Origin: Corynebacterium sp. HMSC078H07
GTDB taxonomy: Bacteria > Actinomycetota > Actinomycetes > Mycobacteriales > Mycobacteriaceae
NCBI RefSeq assembly: GCF_001812805.1
Contig: NZ_KV810455.1
Location: 1 to 64,000 of the forward strand
Reading direction: 5' to 3'
Length of the DNA: 64,000 bases
Within the stretch, counting starts at the first letter, position 1; every line of letters begins with the position of its first letter. The notes beneath the pieces were generated by a model that saw nothing but the letters and a program-made list of their open reading frames with translations, did not search any database and was not told where the DNA came from. A program made the translations under genes and the position numbers. Positions 1 through 8,147 of this stretch are shown in pieces.

Positions 1-35
1 CCCCGACGTGTCTACTTTCCGGGGGTCAGGCCCGT
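1..35 (+). mobile_element. Right end of an IS3-family element
   Basis: The first 35 bases match, in opposite orientation, the IS3-type end at 46106-46130 (shared core TCTACTTTCCGGGG). They also pair as an inverted repeat with the left end of the IS at 45141-45164. Read on the + strand they would encode the last residues of an orfB, so the body of this IS lies left of the window. Confidence 0.6.
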
Positions 36-47
36 CATGGTTACGGA

Positions 48-284
48 ATGATATAAGGCACAGTTACATCATGATATAAGCAGCAGCGGCGGAGATGATT
101 CTTATATCATGCGCTAACACATAGTTATAGGATGATATAAACAGCAGGGGTTGGCTAGCGAAGTGGATGATTCTTATATCATGTGCTAGCACATGGTTAT
201 CGGATGATATAAGCAGCACTCGGCAGCTAGTGGAGTGGACGCTTTTTATATCATGAATGACAGTATAGTTATAGGATGATGTAA
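48..284. repeat. Iteron-like array of ATGATATAAG inverted repeats
   Basis: The ten-base site ATGATATAAG occurs at 48-57 and 71-80, with variants at 132-141 (last base A), 203-212 (exact) and 276-284 (ATGATGTAA). Its reverse complement CTTATATCAT lies at 101-110 and 173-182, with a variant at 245-254. Each forward site faces a reverse site 20-32 nt away, giving three large hairpins with a period of about 61-72 nt. Several forward sites are preceded by GTTAT(A/C)GG. The array lies downstream of the helicase gene. A replication origin or a multi-site operator is the natural reading; this is inference. Confidence 0.75.
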
Positions 285-462
285 CCATCACATTTCGTCA
301 CTTTGACGGTATTAAGGCTCGCGATCGCGATGAAGGGCGGCAACGTCGAGGTTGCTGGCGGTGGGAGACAAGGGCCTAGAAGCTGTCATTGAGGCCTTAA
401 AAGAGCACCTGTCAGGGGTGCACAAACTACACACTCATCAAGGGTGAGAAGGGTGTAAAAAA

Positions 463-490
463 GGGTGGAACTGCACTGGCAGTCCCACCC
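463..490 (-). terminator. Intrinsic terminator of the VapE-like gene
   Basis: A 12-bp stem with one mismatch (GGGTGGAACTGC / GCAGTCCCACCC) and a 4-nt loop, followed on the minus strand by a run of six T. It lies just past the stop codon of the helicase gene. The stretch 285-462 between it and the repeat array shows no gene. Confidence 0.75.
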
Positions 491-547
491 TGGAAAAATG
501 GTTAGAGTGTATTAGAAGATAACGACGTTAGAGTGATTCAAAGGGGT

Positions 548-2422
548 CTATGCGGCGGCAGTGGCACCCAGCAACTCCTGCTCAAGGGCTGTTGCATCAC
601 CGTGCTGAATGAGGAAGTGTCGGATCTTATCTGTCATAGGATGGACGCTAATTAACGGCCCACCATGCGGAACCACACGCTCCGGAACGTCATAGACAAC
701 ATACGCATAGTCTGGTTGCCCAGGGATGCCAAACATACTGATACCCCGCATCCCTGCGGATGGTTCAAACTTCGAGTGTGTGAGATACTCCACTGGATCA
801 AATGGTCGCGGGGTTATCTCCCACGCAATCCTGACTGGTTTGCCATCGACCCTATAGGTCTTAGCCCCTGTCATACGCTGGTAGTAGACGCAATTATCAA
901 GAGCGTACATGATAGCGCGATTCGCCTTCTTGTCTCGCAATAAATCTACTCGCCCCAGCTGCCCGCTCCTTTGGCACACAGCTGCCGTGCTGACACGTGC
1001 CGGAAGCGACTTAAAAGTGGTGTACCCGACCTTCTCAAAAGCTGCCCACGTATCCATGAAATAGCTATCGATCACACTACGAGTTTCGTCACCATACGGG
1101 TCATCGAGGTGTTTCGCTTGGGCTTCAGCTGCCATCTCCTGGAATTCCTTGTCGTAGCGTGGACGCTCGCCTTGGCGGTAGTAGTACAACGCTTCAGCCA
1201 GAGCCTGATCCATAAACTCGCGGGTAAGACACTCATCGGGAATAACGCCCTTGACTACCAGCGGCAAATAACGTCTGTTACCTGTCACATCCTGCAGGAA
1301 GTTTTCCACGTTGGTGGTGCCGATGAGGGTAAAGGAGCGGGCAAGACGCGTATCTGATTCCGCATAAGATGCACGCCAGATATCGATCAACGCAGTAATG
1401 AAGGTCTTGAGTTCACTAACCTCCACCTTCGTGTGGAACTTATCGATCTCATCAAGTACCACGATACCGGCCTCATGACAGCGGCGCAGAGTGTCTTTAT
1501 GCCGCTCACCAGCAGGAATCTCGCCAATCTCTTGAATACCAAGCGGCAAAATGGAGTGACAGAAGGAGGTTTTGCGCAATCCCTGAGCACCGACCAACAC
1601 GATCATCGAGTCCACCTGACAACCTGGATTAAAAATCCGTTGGATCGAGGACAGGAAGAAGTAGCGCAGAGAAGCACGCGAATACGGGGTGTCATCCACC
1701 GTCGGGATAGCGCGCTCAATGCGATGTGTGCCATCCCACTCATCGAGACTCAAGACGTAATCACGCAACGGGTGGAAGTAGTTCATCTGACACCACTGAC
1801 TCATGTGAGACTTAAACAGGTCTCTATGCAGCTTATTGTTGAAGTACTTGGCGAGAATATCGTAGATATAGGCTTTGTCACGCTCAGTGACATAGAGATT
1901 GCCTAAAGCCTTCTCGGCTTCTGTCTTCTTTCGCTTCTTACCAGAAATCGTGACGAACATATCATCGTCGTCATCGTCAGTAGCGTCAGTATCCCCAGAT
2001 GGATCCTCGGCAGTTGGGGCACCGGCTGTCCATGGACGCTCGAACCCCAACTCCCACGAACAAATGCAACCCATTTCAGAGATACCAAGGTGCTTTAAGA
2101 CCGGATCCTCGCTGAAGACCTTCATGAAGTTCGTGTATGTCAGGCGAACCTTGTTCTTGGCGGCACCTTTCGTACCGCGTGAAAGCTCAAGAAAGATACG
2201 AATCCGCTCGGCAATAACCTCATCAGTTATATCGTAACCGCCTACGTCGGTGGTACGGCCAAAATACTCCACGAGTCCCGGAGGTAAATTACTCTCGCAT
2301 TCTTCAATTGCTATTGCAGCTTCATCTATATCAATGCTATAATCAATAGCATCACCGTAGAAAAATGAACTTTCTTGGGCCTCACTGTTACCCGCAGTGA
2401 GGTCTTTTTCATTATTAGACAT
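548..2422 (-). CDS. VapE/VirE-like replication helicase of an integrated element
   Basis: 624 aa resembling the virulence-associated E (VirE/VapE) P-loop family found in phages, plasmids and phage-inducible islands, where it unwinds element DNA at replication start. The recognisable core lies at about residues 225-410: a DEWDG motif, the P-loop-like GAQGLRKT, an acidic VVLDEID (Walker B), and an IGTTN sensor followed by a GNRRYLPL segment. The usual P-loop reads GxxGxGK[ST]; here the glycine before the lysine is arginine, so ATP binding may be altered. An aspartate-rich linker lies near residues 140-155. The start is supported by AAGGAG eight bases upstream. It reads toward the repeat array at 48-284, which fits a helicase-plus-origin module. 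Confidence 0.8.
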   Translation of the reverse strand: MSNNEKDLTAGNSEAQESSFFYGDAIDYSIDIDEAAIAIEECESNLPPGLVEYFGRTTDVGGYDITDEVIAERIRIFLELSRGTKGAAKNKVRLTYTNFMKVFSEDPVLKHLGISEMGCICSWELGFERPWTAGAPTAEDPSGDTDATDDDDDDMFVTISGKKRKKTEAEKALGNLYVTERDKAYIYDILAKYFNNKLHRDLFKSHMSQWCQMNYFHPLRDYVLSLDEWDGTHRIERAIPTVDDTPYSRASLRYFFLSSIQRIFNPGCQVDSMIVLVGAQGLRKTSFCHSILPLGIQEIGEIPAGERHKDTLRRCHEAGIVVLDEIDKFHTKVEVSELKTFITALIDIWRASYAESDTRLARSFTLIGTTNVENFLQDVTGNRRYLPLVVKGVIPDECLTREFMDQALAEALYYYRQGERPRYDKEFQEMAAEAQAKHLDDPYGDETRSVIDSYFMDTWAAFEKVGYTTFKSLPARVSTAAVCQRSGQLGRVDLLRDKKANRAIMYALDNCVYYQRMTGAKTYRVDGKPVRIAWEITPRPFDPVEYLTHSKFEPSAGMRGISMFGIPGQPDYAYVVYDVPERVVPHGGPLISVHPMTDKIRHFLIQHGDATALEQELLGATAAA

Positions 2423-2546
2423 AACAGTCTCCTTCTCTCGGCCCGTATGGCCGAGGGTAAGTGAAAGTAGAAGTGGTCTAGGCCTAAGGCATCACCGATT
2501 TCGCAGATGCAAAGACTCCCTGAGGTACAACCGTCTTTTCGGCCAC

Positions 2547-2708
2547 CTAAGCCTCTAAATCGCTAATGCGATAGCGAACACGACGCCCTATATGGATGTA
2601 GGTAGGGCCCTCATTACACTGACGCCATGCCTCCATAGTGCGCACGGATACGCCTAGGATCTCAGCGGCTTCTTCCTGGAAAACAGCAACGTCTGATAGC
2701 TTTTCCAC
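2547..2708 (-). CDS. AlpA/excisionase-like small DNA-binding protein
   Basis: A 53-aa frame starting at GTG 2708. It carries a MerR/excisionase-type helix-turn-helix near residues 12-30 (EEAAEILGVSVRTMEAWR) and a short wing ending GRRVRYRISDLEA, typical of AlpA-like regulators and Xis proteins. It sits 124 bp upstream of the helicase gene on the same strand, so the two are probably co-transcribed. A role in excision or in switching on element genes is known for the family. The choice between these roles cannot be made here because no integrase is visible. Confidence 0.75.
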   Translation of the reverse strand: MEKLSDVAVFQEEAAEILGVSVRTMEAWRQCNEGPTYIHIGRRVRYRISDLEA

Positions 2709-3390
2709 GTTTGACTACTTTCGTATTAATTACAACTATAAAAGGCAACTAATGTTGGCCTAATAACATTCTAGCGCGAAACTTGGGCGTTGTATAGCAT
2801 GGTTGGGGAACGATAGGTACGCACTAGTAGTTGACCTGTCATACCCGCGCTCACGCGCGGGGAAAGCATGCCGGGCACGCTTACGCGCGCCCGGGGATAT
2901 GTGGGGTCTGCGCTTTCAGCGCATCCCCCAAAAAATGTCTTCTTCCACACGGAGATGAAAAAAGAGGCCTGCATGGCATGGATGTAACGGGGGTAATTTT
3001 TACCCGTTTGGGGGCTGTCGCGCCAGTGATAACGGCTGTTTTCAGTGCACCCGCTCGGAAGGGTTACATAGGACTACATTCTAAACCCACAGGTCACAGG
3101 GGGTTAACAATCGGCATGTATTCTAGAGGCCCCTCCTGGAAACCCGGTTCAAGCTATAAAGCCCTTTTTCGCTTTTGCTACCCCCGTTTTTCGCGCTTCA
3201 CCCGGAGCGCCCTCTCTCTTTTTTATATATATCTCCCCTCAAGGGGTCTAAAATAGGTCTACTAGGAATACTGTTTAGATAAAACCGCAGGTCAGATAGT
3301 AAAAACTTCGGTATTCTAGATTGTAGCCCTTAAAAATAGCAGGTATATAACCGCAGGTCAGAGACGTAGACTTGAAATTTTGATTCGCCG
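2709..3390. other. Non-coding stretch with GC-rich hairpins
   Basis: No convincing gene. Between about 2838 and 2935 lie three consecutive GC-rich hairpins: CCCGCG-CTCA-CGCGGG type, CCGGGC...GCCCGG, and GGGGTCTGCGC...GCGCATCCCC. Further on, ACCGCAGGTCAGA occurs twice (near 3284 and 3349). A frame of 141 codons is open on the + strand (2831-3256), but its composition is not protein-like and it simply spans the hairpins. It could hold regulatory or replication sequence, or the 5' part of a structured RNA. Confidence 0.5.
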
Positions 3391-3394
3391 GAGG

Positions 3395-3864
3395 CTTGAT
3401 TTTTTCAGGCCGTATTGACAATGATTTTCACCTTTTTGGCATGTGTCAGGACGTTGATGATCATTTTCGGGCGTGCGTGAGCGCGCCCGACATCTCGCAA
3501 ATCCCCCACGAGCGAGCGAGTGGGCGGGCAAGCAGGCAAAAGAAGCGTGATAGCTGCTAGGTAGCGATTTAAGGGCTTGAAGCTTTGCATGGCTACATTT
3601 ACCTTTCGCGGAGCTGTTAGGCGCTCTAGCGCCTTGCTGGGCTAGTATTTTGCGCTGCCGGAGGCATTGTGAAGAAGTGCACTGAACAAGGAAAGTCGAA
3701 AAGGCGTGAAAAGGGACTAAAAGGCCTTGACTTTCTCGAATTCGGGCATTAGAGTGCCTTGTAAGCGCTTGAGTTAGACTGCTTGTGACAGACGAATTCG
3801 TGTTACAGAGCCTCAAGCTTCAAGTTCGAGACCGTGAACCTCGTAGTGGTGTCACGGTCTTTTT
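3395..3864 (+). ncRNA. Candidate structured RNA, copy A, with terminator
   Basis: A block of about 280 nt (3395-3680) is repeated in diverged form at 3888-4145. Conserved landmarks in order: CAGGC, a CCTTT..CATGTG segment, GATGATC followed by a hairpin with loop GTGAGC, a second hairpin, GCGATTTAAGGGC.TGAAGC, GCGGAGCTGTTAGGCGCTC, and TTGCGCTG/TTCGCGCTG. Hairpin arms differ between copies yet stay paired (CGGGCG../..CGCCCG against CCCGG../..CCGGG), which suggests selection on RNA or cruciform structure. The tract ends in an intrinsic terminator on the + strand. No promoter was identified. Strand and boundaries are inferred. Confidence 0.4.
3829..3864 (+). terminator. Intrinsic terminator after repeat copy A
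   Basis: A perfect 9-bp stem, AGACCGTGA / TCACGGTCT, with a 14-nt loop followed by TTTTT on the + strand. No protein gene precedes it on that strand, so it implies a non-coding + strand transcript. Confidence 0.75.
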
Positions 3865-3887
3865 CGTGTTACGGGCAAGAAATTCGT

Positions 3888-4145
3888 GTTGGTGACTTTC
3901 AGGCTATTTCGCCTTTGTCATGTGAAATCCGATAATGATGATCTTCCCGGGAGCGTGAGCGACCGGGACACATGCATTTCTTCCCCTTGACGAGCGCGTT
4001 AGCGCGAGGAAGAGGGGATAGGTTTCTTTTACAGGCTGCGATTTAAGGGCGTGAAGCTTCGCGTGGCTGTTATTCCTTTTGCGGAGCTGTTAGGCGCTCA
4101 GACAAGCCGCTAGGCCGGTATTTCGCGCTGTTATGAGCGCATGAA
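3888..4145 (+). ncRNA. Candidate structured RNA, copy B
   Basis: Diverged second copy of the block at 3395-3680, in the same orientation and about 490 bp downstream. It keeps the hairpin with loop GTGAGC (CCCGGGAGC...GACCGGG), the GCGATTTAAGGGC element and GCGGAGCTGTTAGGCGCTC, while intervening bases differ. It ends at ATGAAGAAG, directly before the terminator at 4147-4181. As with copy A, it may be an RNA gene or a replication/packaging structure; no protein frame is conserved between copies. Confidence 0.4.
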
Positions 4146-4146
4146 G

Positions 4147-4181
4147 AAGCCCCGCTGTACGTTAATCGTACAACGGGGCTT
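4147..4181 (-). terminator. Terminator of the coiled-coil gene
   Basis: A stem of 14-15 pairs with one mismatch (AAGCCCCG.TGTACG / CGTACA.CGGGGCTT) and loop TTAAT, 34 bp past the stop of the minus-strand coiled-coil gene. A-rich and T-rich flanks would allow it to act in both directions. Confidence 0.65.
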
Positions 4182-4214
4182 AAAAGAGTGTGTTACGTCA
4201 GGTGTAGGAATGCG

Positions 4215-6290
4215 TTACTTAGCTTCAGCTGGCTTATCGGCTGGTTTATTACCCAGCATGGCTACCTTCGAGGACAGCTGACCAATCGGAGTCTTCTGGA
4301 CTTCCTTCGTATTGTTGTAATCAGAGCACTGATTAGCTGCGTAGCTGAGCAAACCAATTGTCGCTGCAAGACCAGCTACAGCGCCAAGGGCTTGAAGTAC
4401 AGACTGATTCTCAGCCATCCACTTTGCCATCTCCGGGTTGAAGATACCCAGCTGCTTTTGAATATCCGTGTTCATCTGGCTACCGTTGCCGGCCCCAGAC
4501 GCTAACATCAACAACGGCGCAGCTAGAAGCGCTGCGATACCCTCAACTGAAGCGCCGGAATAGCACTTAGCCCAGGCGTCATGAACGTCGTTCTGGCGCT
4601 TATCAGAAGCTTCTAGACCCTCAACCCGCTTGGTTAAATCTTCAACCTTGGTTTCCAGCGCACTTACTCGGTCACCTAGCTTGGTGATATCGACCTTGAT
4701 GTTCTGAATGGACACTTCCAGCGCACTTACACGGTTACCAAGGCCAACAAGGGCCTTATCAGTCTCATCTGCGCGGGTCTCCAGTGACTCAATACGCTCA
4801 GTGACCTTCTCAAAGCGCTCTTCAACCACGCGAGTAAGCTCCACCAGCTTGGAATTCAGCTCAGCTGTTTCTGTCTCCAACGCTGCAATCTTGTCAGCGT
4901 GGTCTGCAATCTCACGCTCAAGCTTGTCGACATCAGCCTTGGTAGCAGCCTTATTCTCAAGCTCTACAAGCTTGTTTTTCAGCTCATCAAGCTCTGCTTG
5001 CGTCTTGGCGAGCTCTTCCTTGCTTGCACCCTGATTCTCTAAATCAGTAATGCGCTTCTCATGGTTCTCAACCTGCTTAATAACCTCAAGCAGCTGCTCC
5101 TTAGTCGCAGCCTTTTCCTTGAGATCCATGATCTCTTGGGTGTTAGTGACTACCTTGTCACGCAGGTCAGCGATGTCTTTGCCGTTGGTAGCAATATCGC
5201 CAGTGTTCTTGTCTACTTGGCTTGCAACATCTCCGAGATCCTTCTTGAGACCTTCAATGCCAGCGGCATTGTCAGCAACACCCTTTTCTAGAGTCTCAAC
5301 ACGAGTAATAATCGTGGTGATCTGCTCAGTGATACCGTCAATTGCAGCCTTGTTATCTGCGATCTCCTTCTCTAGAGCTGCAATATCATCCTTGGTAGCG
5401 CCGTTAGCCTCTAACTCCTTGAGTCGTTGCTCATGGTCAGCTAACTGCTCAGTGTGCTTATCAAGCTCTTCTTTGAGCTTGGCAACTTCTTCCTTGGACG
5501 CTGCAGTCTCTTTAAGATCAGCGAGATCCTTGTTGGTCTGATCAAGCTTGGAGCCTAGATCATCAATCTGTTTTTGCAGCTCAGAGGTAGAAATCGTCCA
5601 ACTCTTACCGTCATTGCGGGTGACGAGGTAGTCGCCATTGGCCTGCTTCTTGACATCCGAAATGAAGGTATCGAAAGTATTAATCACAACAGGCTTGCCA
5701 CCAGGAGTTGTGATGGTAACGGTGTTCTTCTTCTTGTCCTCAACAATCTTTGTGTGAGTGAGAGTGACAGTCTCTTTACTGCCATCCACGCGAGTGATAG
5801 TGACAGAGCCATCACCATTGTCTTTAATGCTCACAACATTGCTGGAAGTATCAATAACACCCTCGACAACAGAGCCGTCTTCACGAACAAGCGTGTACTT
5901 ACCCTTATCGCCAACAACCTTGGTGATCTGCTTCTTTTCTAAATCACCAACGCGCTTTTCCAGGTTGGTTACGCGAGTAGTCAGCTTCTTGATATCAGTC
6001 TTCAACGTCGTGATATCACCCTTGACCTGCTTAAACTCTGTATCAACCTGCTTAGTCAGAGCATCGAGCTCCTTCTTGAGCTTGGCTACCTCAGTCTTAT
6101 CTGCCTTATTCTTTTCAAGCTCGGCGATCTTGTCGCGAATGTCCTTGAGGTTGATAATCCACTCGGTGCCATCGTTGCGGGTGACCTTGTAGTTCCCATC
6201 CTTGTCCTTCGTCACGTCAGTAACGTGGAGATCGTCAACGGGCACCTTAAGGTCTTCGACAGGCGCGGGTTTATGGGGTTGGTGATGTCG
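4215..6290 (-). pseudogene. Coiled-coil surface protein, C-terminal part (frameshifted)
   Basis: The frame is open from about 6290 to 4215; its first ATG is at 6245, which gives 676 aa. It holds two copies of a short beta-type unit with core VTRNDG (near residues 22 and 210 from that ATG), then about 350 residues of heptad-repeat coiled coil rich in KEELAKL / DLENQGASKEE-type segments, then two hydrophobic stretches (near residues 585 and 630) that could anchor it in the membrane. No signal peptide exists in this frame. It continues naturally from the secreted 6212-7276 frame after a one-base shift near 6280 (KPAPVEDLKV precedes the first ATG), so both pieces are one gene of roughly 1,000 codons. 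A surface spike or adhesin is plausible. Confidence 0.65.
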
Positions 6291-7276
6291 AAGAATAGAG
6301 GGTAGTAGGCACCTTCGTTGGACTCACTAAGTTCGTTAGTGTCCCCAACCGAGGCTTCAAAACGGAACTTGAGGTCTGCGTTAGCGAGATCCTTTTCTGT
6401 CACAGCGCGTGCAAGATTAATGATGGCAATACCCAGGTCTGAGCTTCCGGTCAGATAAATCACACCACCGTCTTGGAGGAGAAAAGCTTCTTGAATGTCA
6501 TCAATCGTGGCGGGGGTAAGGCCATTTGATGATGTCGCTTCCGCATAATTCGTGTCAGCAGCTATCGCCATTCCAGCAACATAGGCTGCGGACTCGGCCA
6601 CTGCGTCTGCTGGTGTGACTGGAGTGACGCTTTCCCTGTACTTTCCGTCCTTGCCAAGCAGCAGGTCGGACTTTTGAACAGGTGTTTCATGGAAGACCAT
6701 GTAATCGGAGGGATCATCATTAGAGATTCTGTTTTTACCGAAGTCGCCAGAATATCCCGCAGCTGCGAGCTTGTTTTTAACTTCTTTGCTCAAACCGTTA
6801 TTTTTCACGATGTCTTGAACAATTGAGTACGCAACGTACAGCACCTTTTTTGAATCGGTGCTCAAATCACGGTCATTATTGAAGAACCTGTTTTTTAGCA
6901 ACAGCAGGTCTTGAAGGGATCCGTACCCATTGTTTGCCTCAAGCGCAGTAAGACCTGAGGAAGAACGTCCAGAAAACCCATCAGCAGTTCCCTCGGGTAT
7001 ACGAATATCAGCGTAGTAACCTCCTGTATACCCCCATACCGGAAGGTTTTCCTCGTTAGCTTTGGGGTATTGAGCCAGGATCGCGTTCATCTCGTTTTGA
7101 GGGAGTTCGTAGAGGTTCGGGTGCTGTTCTAGTGCGGAAGTGAAGTCAGGAATGAAAAATCCACCCTTATATCCAGCAACCGCCCCAGCTACTGGTACTT
7201 GAAATCCCCCGAGAGAAACTCCTACAGCCAAAGCTATAGCGAGAGTCTTATTAAACTTTTTCATTATACGTAACAC
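6212..7276 (-). pseudogene. Coiled-coil surface protein, secreted N-terminal part
   Basis: 354 aa. Residues 5-32 form a classical signal peptide (MKK, hydrophobic core, AGA cleavage region), so the product is exported. The next 290 residues form a globular domain I do not recognise (YTGGYYADIRIPEG, NNDRDLSTDSKK). The last 17 residues are out of frame: after DITNP the reading should pass to the frame below, and adding one C to the CCCC run at about 6277 would join them. Start ATG 7276 is used; ATG 7264, directly before the KKFNK signal-peptide head, is equally possible. Loss of one base could be real decay, phase variation or a sequencing error. Confidence 0.65.
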
Positions 7277-7398
7277 ATTCTTTTATACGTATACGCACAA
7301 ACTACTATAAGTTTAACCTGTTAACAATAGGGTATCAATCGGCGCTTGCTTCTTTGTCCGCAAATAACCACTTTGACCTGCACAAACAACTCAAAAAA

Positions 7399-7441
7399 TA
7401 GAGAGAGTGGGTATCACCTCACGTGATACCCACTCTCTCTA
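7399..7441. terminator. Bidirectional hairpin terminator
   Basis: A 17-bp perfect stem (GAGAGAGTGGGTATCAC and its complement) with loop CTCAC, preceded by an A-rich stretch that becomes a T-run on the minus strand. It lies 7 bp past the stop codon of the 75-aa regulator gene and separates it from the surface protein gene. Confidence 0.8.
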
Positions 7442-7446
7442 CTTAC

Positions 7447-7674
7447 TCAAGCTACTTGCTCACCGTAAATGTGGCGATACAGACTCAAAGCCGTAATGCG
7501 AGGCGATCTCCCGCGACCGCGTTTCCTGCCCGCTTCGGTTTCTAACACGCCTTCATCAAGCATGCGCGCAACCGTGCGAGCTGAGACATTCAATCTCTCG
7601 CAGACTTGCTCAACGGTGTAGCAGCGCAATAAGTCATCAGCGCTTAAGACCGGCATCTCTATAGAATTTTTCAT
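7447..7674 (-). CDS. Small helix-turn-helix regulator (excisionase/MerR-like fold)
   Basis: 75 aa with a helix-turn-helix at residues 18-40 (YTVEQVCERLNVSARTVARML) and a basic wing (RKRGRGRSPRIT), like excisionase-family DNA-binding proteins. It lies between the element's surface gene and the tRNA-Asn attachment side, with its own terminator (7399-7441) and a palindromic site at 7717-7741 in front of it. It could be an excisionase or an autoregulated repressor; the sequence does not decide. The ATG start has no strong ribosome site. Confidence 0.75.
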   Translation of the reverse strand: MKNSIEMPVLSADDLLRCYTVEQVCERLNVSARTVARMLDEGVLETEAGRKRGRGRSPRITALSLYRHIYGEQVA

Positions 7675-7716
7675 TTTTAGCCATCCATTTCTGGCAGAGC
7701 TAAAATCTAAGCACTC

Positions 7717-7741
7717 CTGTCAGTATAGTCACATCTGACAG
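7717..7741 (-). promoter_or_regulatory. Palindromic operator over a -10 box
   Basis: CTGTCAG (7717-7723) and CTGACAG (7735-7741) form an inverted repeat with 11 nt between. On the minus strand the spacer contains GACTATACT, a good extended -10, about 45 bp before the start of the 75-aa regulator. A repressor bound here would block that promoter, which suggests autoregulation (inference). Confidence 0.55.
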
Positions 7742-7874
7742 AAAACGACAAGAGAGCACCCGACTGGATACCTCTCAAAAATCCTGAGGCCTCCTGGTGG
7801 CCACGGACGTTATCCAACCGAGTGCTATAGTTGTGAGTGCAGGCCTCTGACCTGCACAATCACGTCAATTTTCT

Positions 7875-7950
7875 TGGCTCCTCCAACTGGGCTCGAACCA
7901 GTGACCCTTCGATTAACAGTCGAATGCTCTGCCAACTGAGCTATGGAGGA
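7875..7950 (-). tRNA. tRNA-Asn (GTT)
   Basis: Cloverleaf on the minus strand: acceptor TCCTCCA / TGGAGGA, D-arm AGCTCAGTTGGCAGAGC, anticodon loop CTGTTAA (anticodon GTT), T-arm with GGTTCGAGCC, discriminator G and encoded CCA (7875-7877). The integrated element lies on its 3' side, the usual place for tRNA-targeting integrases. Confidence 0.95.
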
Positions 7951-8147
7951 ATATGTGTGGGTTGCTTGAACAAAGGCTTGCTCGCTGCAACGAGATGTAA
8001 CTATATAAGGTCTGCAGTGATGATTACAAATCGCCAGAACAACCCGCTTTTTCAAGCGGTCCAGTGTGGCGCCTTACAGGCCCACCTCCAAGCAAAGCTA
8101 CACTGTCCGTCAGATATCACTCGCAGGGAAGAGGTAGAGGTTTCTTC

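Noticed and set aside
48..284. CRISPR array
   Set aside because: The repeats alternate in orientation, are only ten bases long with uneven spacing, and no cas gene is present.
2831..3256. A 141-codon + strand frame in the element
   Set aside because: It runs through three GC-rich hairpins, has a composition unlike a folded protein and no homologous feel; treated as non-coding.
3358..3816. A 152-codon minus-strand frame over repeat copy A
   Set aside because: Not conserved in copy B, where hairpins rather than codons are kept.
6212..6290. Programmed ribosomal frameshift joining the two surface-protein frames
   Set aside because: No slippery heptamer or downstream pseudoknot is evident; a single lost C is simpler.
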